Assembly: GCF_001570765.1 (NCBI RefSeq)
Contig: NZ_BCSH01000022.1
Location: 1 to 64,000 of the forward strand
Direction: 5' to 3'
DNA: 64,000 nt
From: Nocardiopsis listeri NBRC 13360
Lineage (GTDB): Bacteria > Actinomycetota > Actinomycetes > Streptosporangiales > Streptosporangiaceae
The translations under genes and the position numbers were made by a program. Shown here piece by piece: positions 55,712-64,000 of the stretch (the stretch's first letter is position 1; every line of letters begins with the position of its first letter). The notes under the pieces were generated by a model. The model was given only the letters and a program-made list of their open reading frames with translations, was not told the origin of the DNA and made no database searches.

Positions 55712-56893
55712 TCAGCTCCCGCTCCTCCCCCACCGGCCGAGCCGGGCCACCGCCTCGTCGAGCACCTCGTCCTTCTTGCAGAAGGCGAAGCGCACCAGGT
55801 GGCGGCCCTCGTCCTGGTGGTCGTAGAACACCTTGGCGGGTACGGCCGCCACACCGGCCTCGCGGGGCAGCGCCCGGGCGACGTCCTCGCCGTCGAGGTA
55901 GCCCAACGGTCGGACGTCGGCCATCAGGAAGTAGGTGCCCTCGGACACGTTCACGTCGAACCCGGCGCCGCTGAGGCCCTCGGCGAGGCGGTCGCGCTTG
56001 GCCTGCATGGCCACGCGCTGCCGCTCGACCCAGGCACCCTCGTTGTCGATGGCGTCTGCGATGGCCAACTGAAGGGCTCCGTTGGCGGAGAAGGTGAGGA
56101 ACTGGTTCACCGTGCGCACCGCACGGACCAGGGGTTCGGGACCGCTCACCCAGCCGGTCTTCCACGCGGTGACGGCGAACATCTTGCCGACCGAGGAGAT
56201 CGACAGGGTGCGCTCGCGCATACCCGGCAGGGTGGCCAGCGGGACGTGGGGACGATCGTCGAAGGTGAGGAACTCGTACACCTCGTCGGTGACCGCGATG
56301 AGGTCGTGGTCACGGCATACGGCGGCGATCTCCGCCATCTCCTCGGCGGTGAACACCGTGCCGGTCGGATTGTGCGGGGTATTGACCATGATGAGCCGGG
56401 TGCGCGGGGTGACGGCGGAGCGCAGCTCGGCGGGGTCGAAGGTGAACCTGCCGGTCGCGTCGTCGCGGCGCAGCGCCACGGGACGGCGCACACCGCCGGC
56501 CAGCGAGATCATCGCGGCGTAGGAGTCGTACATCGGCTCGAAGACGATGACCTCGTCACCGCGTTCCACCAGCGCCAGCAGCGAGGCGGCGATGCCTGCG
56601 GTCGCACCGACGGTGACGTAGACCTCCGTGTCGGGGTCCAGGTCCAACCCGTGGTGACGGGAGCGGTAACGGCTCACCGCCTGACGCAGCTCCGGGCGTC
56701 CCGGGCCGGGTGGGTACTGGTTCACCCCTTCGAGGATGTGTCGCGAGGCGTTCTCCAGCAGACTTCGCGGCCCGTCGGTGTCGGGGAAACCCTGCCCCAG
56801 GTTGACGGAGTCGGTCTCGACGGCCAGACGCGTCATCTCGGCGAAGATCGTCTCACCATAGGTACGCATACGTTCGATCAGCGGTTCATCCAC
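55712..56893 (-). CDS. PLP-dependent class I/II aminotransferase
   Basis: 393 aa. Kynurenine/glutamine-transaminase-like fold: NLGQGFPDTDGPRSLLENA, GATAGIAASLLALVERGDEVIVFEP, NTPHNPTGTVFTAEEM, TDEVYEFLTFD and the PLP lysine in SISSVGKMFAVTAWKTGW. The Arg of the C-terminal carboxylate site appears in HLVRFAFCK. Amino-acid substrate uncertain (methionine, kynurenine or glutamine). The start is GTG 56893, with only a partial ribosome site; ATG 56869 is possible. Confidence 0.85.
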   Translation of the reverse strand: MDEPLIERMRTYGETIFAEMTRLAVETDSVNLGQGFPDTDGPRSLLENASRHILEGVNQYPPGPGRPELRQAVSRYRSRHHGLDLDPDTEVYVTVGATAGIAASLLALVERGDEVIVFEPMYDSYAAMISLAGGVRRPVALRRDDATGRFTFDPAELRSAVTPRTRLIMVNTPHNPTGTVFTAEEMAEIAAVCRDHDLIAVTDEVYEFLTFDDRPHVPLATLPGMRERTLSISSVGKMFAVTAWKTGWVSGPEPLVRAVRTVNQFLTFSANGALQLAIADAIDNEGAWVERQRVAMQAKRDRLAEGLSGAGFDVNVSEGTYFLMADVRPLGYLDGEDVARALPREAGVAAVPAKVFYDHQDEGRHLVRFAFCKKDEVLDEAVARLGRWGRSGS

Positions 56894-56974
56894 CCTTCGA
56901 GCGTATCGACCCGGTCCGGACCCGGGCACCCCCACGCACCCCCACGCACCTCGGACGCTCCGACGAACGCGAGA

Positions 56975-57029
56975 GGGCCCCGGTCTCGTGGTGCCCGGTG
57001 CGTCACCGGATGCCACGAGGCCAGGGCCC
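56975..57029 (-). terminator. Long hairpin ending the rpsB-cdsA operon
   Basis: Arms of about 24 bases (gggccccggtctcgtgg... / ...ccacgaggccagggccc) that pair with few G-U or mismatched positions around gtgcgtcac. It lies 19 bases past the cdsA stop. A T-run is absent. Confidence 0.7.
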
Positions 57030-57047
57030 CTACGAGCGCGACCGCCT

Positions 57048-57986
57048 TTACGGAAGCAGCAGGCTGAGCACGATCCAGACCACCGGACCCGCGATCAGCA
57101 GGGAGTCGATGCGGTCCATCAGACCACCGTGGCCCGGCATGAACCGGCCCATGTCCTTGACTCCGAGGTCGCGCTTGAACAACGACTCGATGAGGTCGCC
57201 GACCGTGGCGGCCAGCACCACCGCAAGACCCAGCACCACACCGACCCACCAGGGGCCGTCCAGCATGAGGGTGACGCAGAGCGCACCCGCCACCGCACAG
57301 CCGACCACGGAGCCACCGAAGCCCTCCCAGGTCTTGTTCGGGCTGATCACCGGCGCCATCTTGTGCCGCCCCAGCAGGATCCCGGCGAAGTAACCGCCGA
57401 TGTCACTGGAGATCGTCACCACGATGAACGCCACGAGACGGTACTGTCCGTCCTCGGGGTGCGCGATGAGCAGCATCCAGGTGGCCAACAGCAGCGGCAG
57501 GTACACGAGGGTGAACAGGTTCGCCGACGCGTCGGCGACGAACCCCTCCGCCCCGCCGCGCAACCGCCAGACCAGGCAGGCGATCGCGGTGACGGCCGCG
57601 ATGCCCACCAACCATTCGGCGCCACCGAAGTAGGCTCCGGCCTGCATCGCCACTCCGCCCACGGCCAACGGGACCACGGCCAGGGTCACGCCCTTGCCGC
57701 CGAACGCCCGGTTGAGTTCGCGGAGACCGATCAGCGTCCCGAGGGACGTGATGATCGTGAACAGCTGAGGCCAGGGGAAGACCGAGAAGAAGACGAGTGC
57801 GCCCAGGACGCACCCGCTGGCGATGGCCACCGGGAGGTTGCGACCGGTCTTGACCGGGCCACCTCCCGGCTTGTGCAGCACGAAGCGCTGCCCGGCGGAC
57901 GTATCCGTCTTCGAACGAGGACGGTCGTCGGGTCTGTGCTCCGGCGAGTGGTCATCGCCTCCGGAGCCGTTCGAAGGATGGGTCAC
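57048..57986 (-). CDS. cdsA: Phosphatidate cytidylyltransferase CdsA
   Basis: 312 aa, eight or nine transmembrane helices after a hydrophilic, poorly conserved 45-residue N-terminus. Makes CDP-diacylglycerol for all phospholipids. The C-terminal signature is complete: SPNKTWEGFGGS and DLIESLFKRDLGVKDMGRFMPGHGGLMDRIDSLL. GTG 57986 has GAGG seven bases upstream inside the frr end; it starts three bases after the frr stop. Last gene of the operon. Confidence 0.94.
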   Translation of the reverse strand: MTHPSNGSGGDDHSPEHRPDDRPRSKTDTSAGQRFVLHKPGGGPVKTGRNLPVAIASGCVLGALVFFSVFPWPQLFTIITSLGTLIGLRELNRAFGGKGVTLAVVPLAVGGVAMQAGAYFGGAEWLVGIAAVTAIACLVWRLRGGAEGFVADASANLFTLVYLPLLLATWMLLIAHPEDGQYRLVAFIVVTISSDIGGYFAGILLGRHKMAPVISPNKTWEGFGGSVVGCAVAGALCVTLMLDGPWWVGVVLGLAVVLAATVGDLIESLFKRDLGVKDMGRFMPGHGGLMDRIDSLLIAGPVVWIVLSLLLP

Positions 57987-57989
57987 CGA

Positions 57990-58547
57990 CTAAACCTCGA
58001 GAAGTTCCGCTTCCTTGTGCTTGAGCAGCTCGTCGACGGTGCCGACATGCTTGTGCGCAAGCTCGTCCAGTTCGGACTGGGCACGGTGGGCCTCGTCCTC
58101 ACCCAGGTCACCGGACTTGACGGCCTTCTCGAAACCGTCCTTGGCGCGGCGTCGGACGTTGCGGATGGCGACCTTGCTGTCCTCGGCCTTGGTGCGAGCG
58201 ACCTTCACGTACTCCTTGCGACGCTCCTCGGACAACTCCGGAAAGACCACACGGATGACCTGTCCGTCGTCGGAGGGGTTGACGCCCAGGTCACTGTTGC
58301 GGATCGCGTTGATCATCTCGGTGCGCGCGCTGACGTCGAACGGTGAGATGACGACCATGCGCGGCTCGGGCACCGAGAAGGAGGCCAGCTGGTTGATCGG
58401 CGTGCGAGCACCGTAGTAGTCGACGGTGATCTTGTTGAAGGTGGCCGGGGTGGGACGACCGGTACGGATCGTCGCGAAGTCCTCCTTCGCCACGGTCACG
58501 GCCTTCTCCATCTTCTCCTCGGCCTCAAGGAGGGTTTCTTCGATCAT
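57990..58547 (-). CDS. frr: Ribosome recycling factor
   Basis: 185 aa, full-length RRF. Splits post-termination ribosomes with EF-G. Typical blocks: [93 protein letters not shown] 58547 follows GGGAGCGCC. Confidence 0.97.
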   Translation of the reverse strand: MIEETLLEAEEKMEKAVTVAKEDFATIRTGRPTPATFNKITVDYYGARTPINQLASFSVPEPRMVVISPFDVSARTEMINAIRNSDLGVNPSDDGQVIRVVFPELSEERRKEYVKVARTKAEDSKVAIRNVRRRAKDGFEKAVKSGDLGEDEAHRAQSELDELAHKHVGTVDELLKHKEAELLEV

Positions 58548-58633
58548 TGTGGGCGCTCCCGGATTGTCGGCTGGGTGTTCGTGGCTTGGAGTGCGTGGCC
58601 TCGGCCACGCCGCAGGACGGTCTCCCGCCCTCG

Positions 58634-59377
58634 TCAGTCGGAGGTCGGACCGACGATGGTGCCGATCTTCTCACCGCGGACGGCGCGCAGGATGTTGCCC
58701 TGGCTCATCAGGTCGAAGACGACGATGGGCAGTCCGTTGTCCATGCACAGGCTGACCGCGGTGGCGTCCATGACCTTGAGGCCGCGGGTGAGGACCTCGT
58801 TGTAGTTGAGCTTGTCGAACTTGACCGCGTCCGGGTTGCGCTGCGGGTCGGAGTCGTAGACCCCGTCGACCTGGGTTCCCTTGAGGACCGCCTGGGCGCC
58901 GATCTCCAGGGCTCGCTGGGCGGCGGTGGTGTCCGTGGAGAAGAAGGGTGCACCGAGACCGGCACCGAAGATGACCACTCGGCCCTTCTCCAGGTGACGA
59001 ACGGCCCGACGCGGGATGTAGGCCTCGGCGACCTGGCTCATGTGGATCGCGGTCTGCACACGCGTGTCCACGCCCAGACGCTCGAGGAAGTCCTGGAGGG
59101 CGAGGCAGTTGATGACGGTGCCGAGCATGCCCATGTAGTCGGCGCGACCGCGCTCGATGCCGCCCTCTGTGAGCTGGGCGCCGCGGAACATGTTGCCGCC
59201 GCCGACGACCACGGCGACCTGGATGCCCTCCGACACCGCTTCGGCGATCGACTCCGCCACGTACTGGACGACCTCGGGTTCGATGCCCAGACCACCACCG
59301 CCGGCGAACGCCTCCCCCGAGAGCTTGAGCATGACACGCTTCCAACCGGAATCGTGCATGGGCGTTTCGGTGGTCAT
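58634..59377 (-). CDS. pyrH: UMP kinase
   Basis: 247 aa. Phosphorylates UMP to UDP in pyrimidine synthesis. Amino-acid-kinase fold: [38 protein letters not shown], and [25 protein letters not shown] 59377 has GGAG nine bases upstream; an in-frame GTG at 59395 behind GGGAGG is equally possible. It lies in the conserved tsf-pyrH-frr order. Confidence 0.96.
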   Translation of the reverse strand: MTTETPMHDSGWKRVMLKLSGEAFAGGGGLGIEPEVVQYVAESIAEAVSEGIQVAVVVGGGNMFRGAQLTEGGIERGRADYMGMLGTVINCLALQDFLERLGVDTRVQTAIHMSQVAEAYIPRRAVRHLEKGRVVIFGAGLGAPFFSTDTTAAQRALEIGAQAVLKGTQVDGVYDSDPQRNPDAVKFDKLNYNEVLTRGLKVMDATAVSLCMDNGLPIVVFDLMSQGNILRAVRGEKIGTIVGPTSD

Positions 59378-59501
59378 GGCTTCGTTCTCCGACACGGCCT
59401 GCGGCCTCCCTTGTTGTTCCCGAGTGGCACAGGGTCCCCCGAGTGCTCCTGCTGCGGACGGCCCGAACAAGATCTGCCCGCAACCCGCCCATATCCACCG
59501 A

Positions 59502-59534
59502 AAGTGCCGGGGAGATTCCGCCTCCCCGGCACTT
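59502..59534 (-). terminator. Hairpin between tsf and pyrH
   Basis: 13-bp perfect stem AAGTGCCGGGGAG / CTCCCCGGCACTT with a 7-base loop, 18 bases past the tsf stop, followed by TTTCGG on the minus strand. A good terminator that probably ends part of the rpsB-tsf transcripts. Confidence 0.82.
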
Positions 59535-59551
59535 CCATCATGTCAAAGCCC

Positions 59552-60388
59552 CTAGGCCTGGCCGACCTTGAAGCGGACGAAGCCCTTGACCTTCACACCG
59601 GCCTCGTCGACGACCTTCTGGACGGTCTTCTTGTTCTCCTTGACGAACGGCTGCCCGAGGAGGGTGATCTCCTTGAAGAAGCCGTTGAGACGACCCTCGA
59701 CGATCTTGGGGATGGCCTGCTCGGGCTTGCCCTCACCGCGGGTGGTCTCCTCGGCGATGCGACGCTCGTTGGCGACGACGTCCTCGGGGACCTGGTCCTT
59801 GTCGACGTACTGCGGGGCCAGCGCGGCGATCTGCTGAGCGAGGTCCTTACCGACCTCCTCGTCCACCTTGTCCAGCTCGACCAGGACACCCATGGTCGGG
59901 GGCAGGTCCGGGTCGGACTTGTGCAGGTAGGAGGCGACGTAGGCACCATCGAGCTTGGCGATGCGCCGGAGCTCGAGCTTCTCACCGATGACGGCGCTCT
60001 TGCCCTCGATGAAGGACTGGAGGGTCTTGCCCGACTCGATCTCGGCGGCGGCGATGGTCGCGAGGTCATCGCCGTCCTGGGCGGCGACGAAGTCGGCGAC
60101 CTCGTCGGCCAGCGCGATGAACTGGTCGTTCTTGGCGACGAAGTCGGTCTCGCAGTTGAGCTCGATCAGGGTGGCCTTGCCCTCGCCCTGGCTGCGCAGG
60201 ACGACGGTGCCCTGGGCGGCGGTGCGGTCCGCGCGCTTGTCCACGGACTTGGCGCCCTTGATGCGCAGGGCCTCGACGGCCTTGTCGAAGTCGCCGTCGG
60301 CCTCGGTCAGCGCCTTCTTGCAGTCCATCATGCCCGCGCCGGTGAGGTCACGCAGCTTCTTGACGTCCGCGGCGGTGAAGTTCGCCAT
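59552..60388 (-). CDS. tsf: Elongation factor Ts
   Basis: 278 aa. Nucleotide-exchange factor of EF-Tu. N-terminal UBA-like domain [32 protein letters not shown], and core motifs [31 protein letters not shown]. Second after rpsB in the operon. Confidence 0.97.
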   Translation of the reverse strand: MANFTAADVKKLRDLTGAGMMDCKKALTEADGDFDKAVEALRIKGAKSVDKRADRTAAQGTVVLRSQGEGKATLIELNCETDFVAKNDQFIALADEVADFVAAQDGDDLATIAAAEIESGKTLQSFIEGKSAVIGEKLELRRIAKLDGAYVASYLHKSDPDLPPTMGVLVELDKVDEEVGKDLAQQIAALAPQYVDKDQVPEDVVANERRIAEETTRGEGKPEQAIPKIVEGRLNGFFKEITLLGQPFVKENKKTVQKVVDEAGVKVKGFVRFKVGQA

Positions 60389-60454
60389 GACTGTTCTCGG
60401 ATTCCCTAGTGAAGTCTGGTCTGGAAGTGGAGCGAGCCGGCGAACACCCCGCAG

Positions 60455-60483
60455 GCCGCCCCGCCGACGAAGGGCGGGGCGGC
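60455..60483 (-). terminator. Hairpin between rpsB and tsf
   Basis: 11-bp stem GCCGCCCCGCC / GGCGGGGCGGC with a 7-base loop in the 151-base gap; a smaller hairpin CAGCGG-cgaa-CCGCTG (60516-60531) lies nearer the rpsB stop. No T-run; possibly an attenuator or processing site. Confidence 0.5.
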
Positions 60484-60539
60484 GCTCAGGCGTCGGTGCG
60501 CACCGGAAAGGTACTCAGCGGCGAACCGCTGATTCCCTA

Positions 60540-61496
60540 CTAGGCCTCGGGGGCCTTCTCCGGGGCGTCGACCGGGGAGTCGGCGGCGGTGGCCTCGGCC
60601 GGAGCCTCGGCGGCGACCTCGTCGGCCGGGGCCTCGGTCACGGTCTCGGCCGGAGCCTCGGCCGCGGCCTCGTTCTTCTCCTCGGCGGCGGTCTCGACCG
60701 GAGCCTCGGCATCGGTCTCGCCCTTGTTGCCCTCGAGCAGCTCGCGCTCCCACTCGGGCATGGGCTCCTCGACGGCCTTCTCCTCGGTCGCGCCGGAGGC
60801 ACCGGAGCGGACCAGGAGGCCCTCGGCGACGGCGTCGGCGACAACGCGGGTGAGGAGGCTGACGCTTCGGATGGCGTCGTCGTTACCCGGGATCGGGTAG
60901 TCGACCTCGTCCGGGTCACAGTTGGTGTCGAGGATGGCGACGACCGGGATGTTCAGCTTGCGAGCCTCGCTGATCGCGATGTGCTCCTTCTTGGTGTCCA
61001 CGATCCACACGGCGCTGGGCACGCGGGACATGTCGCGGATACCGCCGAGGGTGCGCTCGAGCTTGTCCTTCTCACGACGAAGGTTCAGCAGTTCCTTCTT
61101 GGTGAGCGTGGAACCGGCGACGTCGTCGAAGTCGATCTCCTCGAGCTCCTTGAGGCGCTGGAGCCTCTTGTGCACGGTGGAGAAGTTGGTGAGCATGCCG
61201 CCCAGCCAGCGCTGGTTGACGAAGGGCATGCCGACACGACGAGCCTGCTCGTCGATGGCCTCCTGCGCCTGCTTCTTGGTGCCGACGAACAGGATGGTGC
61301 CACCGTGGGCGACCGTCTGCTTGACGAACTCGTAGGCGCGGTCGATGTACGCCAGCGACTTTTGGAGGTCGATGATGTAGATGCCGTTGCGCTCGGTGAA
61401 GATGAAGCGCTTCATCTTGGGGTTCCAGCGACGGGTCTGGTGCCCGAAGTGGACGCCGCTCTCCAGGAGCTGGCGAATCGTCACGACTGTGGCCAT
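60540..61496 (-). CDS. rpsB: 30S ribosomal protein S2 with long acidic tail
   Basis: 318 aa. Residues 1-240 are standard S2: [70 protein letters not shown]. Residues about 240-318 are an extra Ala/Glu/Pro-rich tail with AEAPAET-like repeats. ATG 61496 follows AAGGAGG. It heads the rpsB-tsf-pyrH-frr-cdsA gene order. The 297 bases before it (to the divergent M23-like gene) hold the promoters. Confidence 0.97.
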   Translation of the reverse strand: MATVVTIRQLLESGVHFGHQTRRWNPKMKRFIFTERNGIYIIDLQKSLAYIDRAYEFVKQTVAHGGTILFVGTKKQAQEAIDEQARRVGMPFVNQRWLGGMLTNFSTVHKRLQRLKELEEIDFDDVAGSTLTKKELLNLRREKDKLERTLGGIRDMSRVPSAVWIVDTKKEHIAISEARKLNIPVVAILDTNCDPDEVDYPIPGNDDAIRSVSLLTRVVADAVAEGLLVRSGASGATEEKAVEEPMPEWERELLEGNKGETDAEAPVETAAEEKNEAAAEAPAETVTEAPADEVAAEAPAEATAADSPVDAPEKAPEA

Positions 61497-61793
61497 GACC
61501 TGGTCCTCCTTGCGGTGGCGGAACGCGGGTTCCGCCGTCGGTTGTACCTGACGCCCCGCCCGCACCACCACACCGCGCGAGGCGGTGTGGACCGTGGGCA
61601 CAGGCCCTCCCCGAGGGAGGCAGGTGGGCGTGCGAATTATGGTTCGACCCTGGTGGGCCGAGAACGATTCTATCCTCCGCCGAGCACACCCCGGAACGGC
61701 TCCGTGTCCAGGGACGTCATCGACGTGGCGAAGGTTGTCCACAGGCTCGGATCGGCTCTGGCGGAACACGTCCGCCGCACGCACCCTGGAAAC

Positions 61794-62507
61794 ATGACAG
61801 ACCCCCGGCTCTGGGTACTCCCGCTGTTCCTCACGCTCCTGCTGTTCCCCGTTTGCCCGCTCCGAACCACACCGGCCGTCGCGTCCGTCCAGGGCCCATG
61901 GCGGTGGCCATTGGATCCTCCGGTGGAGGTGCTGCGCGACTTCGATCCGCCCGAGGAGCGCTGGCTGCCCGGGCACCTGGGTGTGGACCTGGCCGCCGAG
62001 CCGGGGCAGAGCGTGTACCCGGCGGGGCCGGGCCGGGTACGGTTCGCCGGCGGTGTCGCCGGGGTGGGCGTGGTGAGTGTGACCCACGGAGAGACGCACA
62101 CCACCTATTCGCCGGTGGAGGCCTCCGTCGCGCGAGGTGATCCGGTCGACGCCGAGCCGATCGGTGTGGTGGCGGCCGAACCACGTCACTGCGCGGAACG
62201 GACCTGCCTGCACTGGGGTCTACTGCGCGACCGTGCCTACCTGGATCCGCTCTCCCTGCTGGGGCGCGGTGAGGTCCGCCTCCTGCCCGTGCCGGCGGCG
62301 GCGACCCGGACCGTGTCCGTACGGGGCCGGGACGGGCGCGGGGTCGAGGGCGTACGCGAGCACTACCACAGGGTCAGGCGCGCGGGTGGGCCTGTCGGTA
62401 GGCGTCACGCAGACGATCCACCGAGACGTGCGTGTAGACCTGGGTGCTGCGCGGGCTGGCGTGGCCCAGGAACTCCTGCACGCTGCGCAGGTCGGCGCCG
62501 CCGTTGA
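61794..62507 (+). CDS. Secreted M23-like peptidase domain protein
   Basis: 237 aa. Signal peptide (about 1-30, [18 protein letters not shown]...VASVQG), then an M23 domain: [18 protein letters not shown] (His and Asp ligands) and LHWGL near residue 144. The HxH motif reads CLH, so the first His is replaced by Cys; the domain may be inactive or use a modified site. Its start is supported only weakly (GGAA before ATG 61794). The last 134 bases overlap the convergent xerC gene and look non-coding. Located as in other actinomycetes, between xerC and rpsB. Confidence 0.75.
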   Translation: MTDPRLWVLPLFLTLLLFPVCPLRTTPAVASVQGPWRWPLDPPVEVLRDFDPPEERWLPGHLGVDLAAEPGQSVYPAGPGRVRFAGGVAGVGVVSVTHGETHTTYSPVEASVARGDPVDAEPIGVVAAEPRHCAERTCLHWGLLRDRAYLDPLSLLGRGEVRLLPVPAAATRTVSVRGRDGRGVEGVREHYHRVRRAGGPVGRRHADDPPRRACRPGCCAGWRGPGTPARCAGRRRR

Positions 62508-63258
62508 GCAGGTGGGTGGCGGCGCTGTGCCGCAGCCCGTGCGGGCCTGCCTCCACCCCGGCCGCGCGCAGGTGTGCGTACACGTCCTCTCTGGCCTGGC
62601 GTACGCCCAGACGTCCACCGCGGGCACCGAGGAAGAGCGCGTCGGCGCTGCGGGGGCCGGCCATGTCGGGTCGACCACGGCGGATCCAGGCGTCGACCGC
62701 GTCCAGGGCGGGACCGCCGACCGGGACGGTGCGTTCCTTGTCGCCCTTGCCCAGAACCCGGACGGTGTCACGGGCACGGTCGAGGTCGGCCCGGTCCAGG
62801 GCGCACAGTTCGGCGACCCGGATCCCGGTGGCGTAGAGCAGTTCGACGACGGCGTGGCGGCGCAGCTCCACGGGGGTCTCCGGGGCGGGCCCGGACAGCG
62901 CGGAGCGCGCCTGTTCCTCGTCCAGGACCGCCGGCAGGTGTCGCTGCTGGGCAGGAGTGGAGAGCCGGACCCCCGGATCCACCGCCAGGACCCCCTCCCG
63001 GTGCAGGTACCGGGTGAGGGCGCGCACGGCCGCCACTCGACGGGCGATGGTGGAGCGGCCCGCCCCCGCCTCTCGTGCCTTGGACAGCCAGGCCCGGATC
63101 AGGGGGACGTCGAGGTCGGCCGGGCCGGCGTCGTGCTCGTCCAGGTGGGAGAGGAGGCCGCGCAGGTCGGACAGGTAGCCGCGGACGGTATGGGGTGAGC
63201 GCCCCAGTTCTCCGCTCAGGTGCCCCGCCAGCCGTTCCAGCGCCTGTGGACCGGTCAA
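62374..63258 (-). CDS. xerC: Tyrosine recombinase XerC
   Basis: 294 aa. Resolves chromosome dimers at dif with XerD. N-terminal SAM-like domain (LERLAGHLSGELGRSPHTVRGYLSDLRGLLSHL), catalytic R147 (TGIRVAEL), K171/K174 (GKGDKER), H240-x2-R243, H266 (LGHAS) and Y275 (STQVYTH): the full set, spaced as in XerC/XerD. TTG 63258 overlaps the ridA-like stop (TTGA). Chromosomal housekeeping, not a phage integrase. Confidence 0.93.
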   Translation of the reverse strand: MTGPQALERLAGHLSGELGRSPHTVRGYLSDLRGLLSHLDEHDAGPADLDVPLIRAWLSKAREAGAGRSTIARRVAAVRALTRYLHREGVLAVDPGVRLSTPAQQRHLPAVLDEEQARSALSGPAPETPVELRRHAVVELLYATGIRVAELCALDRADLDRARDTVRVLGKGDKERTVPVGGPALDAVDAWIRRGRPDMAGPRSADALFLGARGGRLGVRQAREDVYAHLRAAGVEAGPHGLRHSAATHLLNGGADLRSVQEFLGHASPRSTQVYTHVSVDRLRDAYRQAHPRA

Positions 63259-63698
63259 CCGCGATCCCGGGGCAGGCAGGCGACGGCGTCGATCTCCACC
63301 AGGTAGCGGGGGTGGACCAGACCGCTCACCTCCACCAGGGTCGCCGCGGGCAGGTGACCGTCGGGCAGGCATTCCAACAGCGCGGCACGGAAGTCTTCGA
63401 GGTCGGTGATGTGGCGCAGGTAGTACGTCAACTTGACCAGGTGGTCCGGCCCCGCCCCGTGCCGGTCGAGGATCTCGGTGAGGTTCTGGAAGATCTGCCG
63501 GGTCTGCCCGGTGATGTCGAGGGCGATCTCGCCGTCGGAGGCCTCCGGGATCTGTCCGGAGACGAACAGGATCGGCCCGTCGGCCAAGAGGGCGTCGCTG
63601 TACAGTTCTGCCATGTCGAAACCGTACCCGGGCGGATGCCCGAGTACCCGTCCGGGCGGGCTTCGGCCACGGCGCGGCTTCGGGCCGGGGTGACTCAT
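63255..63698 (-). CDS. RidA/YjgF-family protein
   Basis: 147 aa. Core of about 115 residues with the family motifs LYSDALLADGPILFVSGQIPEASDGEI, GQTRQIFQNLTEIL and VKLTYYLRHITDLEDF; the C-terminal RYLVEIDAVACLP contains the Glu of the active-site cleft region. It likely deaminates enamines/imines or binds small metabolites. The conserved Arg of true RidA is not clearly seen. ATG 63698 is chosen since it overlaps the dprA stop (ATGA) and follows GGAGGG; it adds 28 residues before the family start at M29 (63614). Confidence 0.82.
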   Translation of the reverse strand: MSHPGPKPRRGRSPPGRVLGHPPGYGFDMAELYSDALLADGPILFVSGQIPEASDGEIALDITGQTRQIFQNLTEILDRHGAGPDHLVKLTYYLRHITDLEDFRAALLECLPDGHLPAATLVEVSGLVHPRYLVEIDAVACLPRDRG

Positions 63699-64000
63699 CC
63701 GCCCTCCGTTCCGGTGGGCAGGCGCCAACCGTGGAGGCAGCGTTCGACCATCCCGGCCGCGGCGAGCAACCCCAGGGAACGCATCGTCCCTTCCAGACCC
63801 TCCCCGCAACGCCTGGCGACCTCGGCGGTGCCCATACCGCGTCGGTCCACCGCCGAGAGCACCCGGGCCGTCTCCGGATCGAGGTCCGCCGGACCCGGCA
63901 GTGAGGTCTCCCCCACGGGAACGATCTGCTCCACAACGTCACCGACCCCGGTGACACAGGTGGCCCTCCCCTCCTTCAGTAGCCGGTGGCAGCCCACGGA
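63695..64000 (-). CDS. dprA: DprA, 3' part only (runs off the right edge)
   Basis: Partial. The visible 101 residues are the end of a DNA-processing DprA: VGCHRLLKEGRATCVTGVGDVVEQIV, then a winged-helix domain (DPETARVLSAVDRRGMGTAEVARRCGEGLEGTMRSLGLLAAAGMVERCLHGWRL). DprA loads RecA on single-stranded DNA taken up in transformation. The start lies beyond the window. The order dprA / ridA-like / xerC is chained by overlapping stops and starts. Confidence 0.85.
   Translation of the reverse strand, partial: SVGCHRLLKEGRATCVTGVGDVVEQIVPVGETSLPGPADLDPETARVLSAVDRRGMGTAEVARRCGEGLEGTMRSLGLLAAAGMVERCLHGWRLPTGTEGG

Noticed and set aside
62374-63258. XerC as a phage or plasmid integrase
   Set aside because: Its neighbours and length fit the chromosomal dif recombinase; no attachment-site repeats or phage genes are near.

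Overview
The window is very GC-rich DNA from an actinomycete. Third codon positions are almost all G or C, and GTG and TTG starts are common. A cvnA-B-C-D conservon, a GlgE maltosyltransferase cluster, a GuaB1-type protein and the block dprA / ridA-like / xerC / M23 peptidase / rpsB-tsf-pyrH-frr-cdsA all fit this. My best guess is Nocardiopsaceae or a related Streptosporangiales lineage. That placement is inference from gene content, not from a marker comparison. All of it looks chromosomal. I see no rRNA, tRNA, CRISPR array, insertion sequence or prophage.

Layout. 0.2-4.6 kb: CDP-alcohol phosphatidyltransferase, GuaB1-type dehydrogenase/reductase, endonuclease V and a membrane-anchored M23 peptidase. 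4.8-9.8 kb: an operon of a degenerate ABC ATPase, a YhgE/Pip membrane protein, a TetR regulator and a DUF3592 protein, facing a VanZ/RDD-like membrane protein. 10.3-17.7 kb: the conservon, followed on the same strand by a tandem pair of MpaB/DUF2236 oxygenase-like genes and a GPH-type sugar transporter. 17.7-19.9 kb: a divergent TetR / DHA2 efflux pair around a clear operator.

19.9-29.2 kb is a cell-envelope locus. It holds dprE2, dprE1 and ubiA (decaprenyl-phospho-arabinose synthesis), a DUF3068 protein, an acyltransferase, a large GT-C-like membrane protein and two methyltransferases. Two of its intergenic regions carry copies of one 14-bp operator (TNNAACNNGTTNNA), so much of it may be one regulon. 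29.2-34 kb: a CNNM/CBS transporter-like protein, a membrane beta-propeller protein, a stand-alone LigD-type polymerase and a possibly frameshifted gene relic. 34.1-39.8 kb: etfA/etfB, a large membrane Ser/Thr kinase and an enoyl-CoA hydratase. 39.8-42.9 kb: a thiamine-type ECF transporter (ykoE-D-C order) behind a TPP riboswitch.

42.9-53.7 kb: a bifunctional penicillin-binding protein, then glgE-treS-mak-glgB, which converts trehalose through maltose 1-phosphate into branched alpha-glucan. 53.7-57 kb: a TetR / esterase divergent pair with a double operator, and an aminotransferase. 57-61.5 kb: the translation and lipid operon rpsB-tsf-pyrH-frr-cdsA (minus strand), with hairpins between several genes. 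61.8-64 kb: a secreted M23-like protein, XerC, a RidA-like protein and the 3' end of dprA, which runs off the right edge.

The parts most worth following up are the operator-linked arabinan-like locus with its Ala-type DprE1, the degenerate ABC ATPase, the conservon-linked oxygenase pair, and the unusual charged tails on GlgB and ribosomal protein S2.
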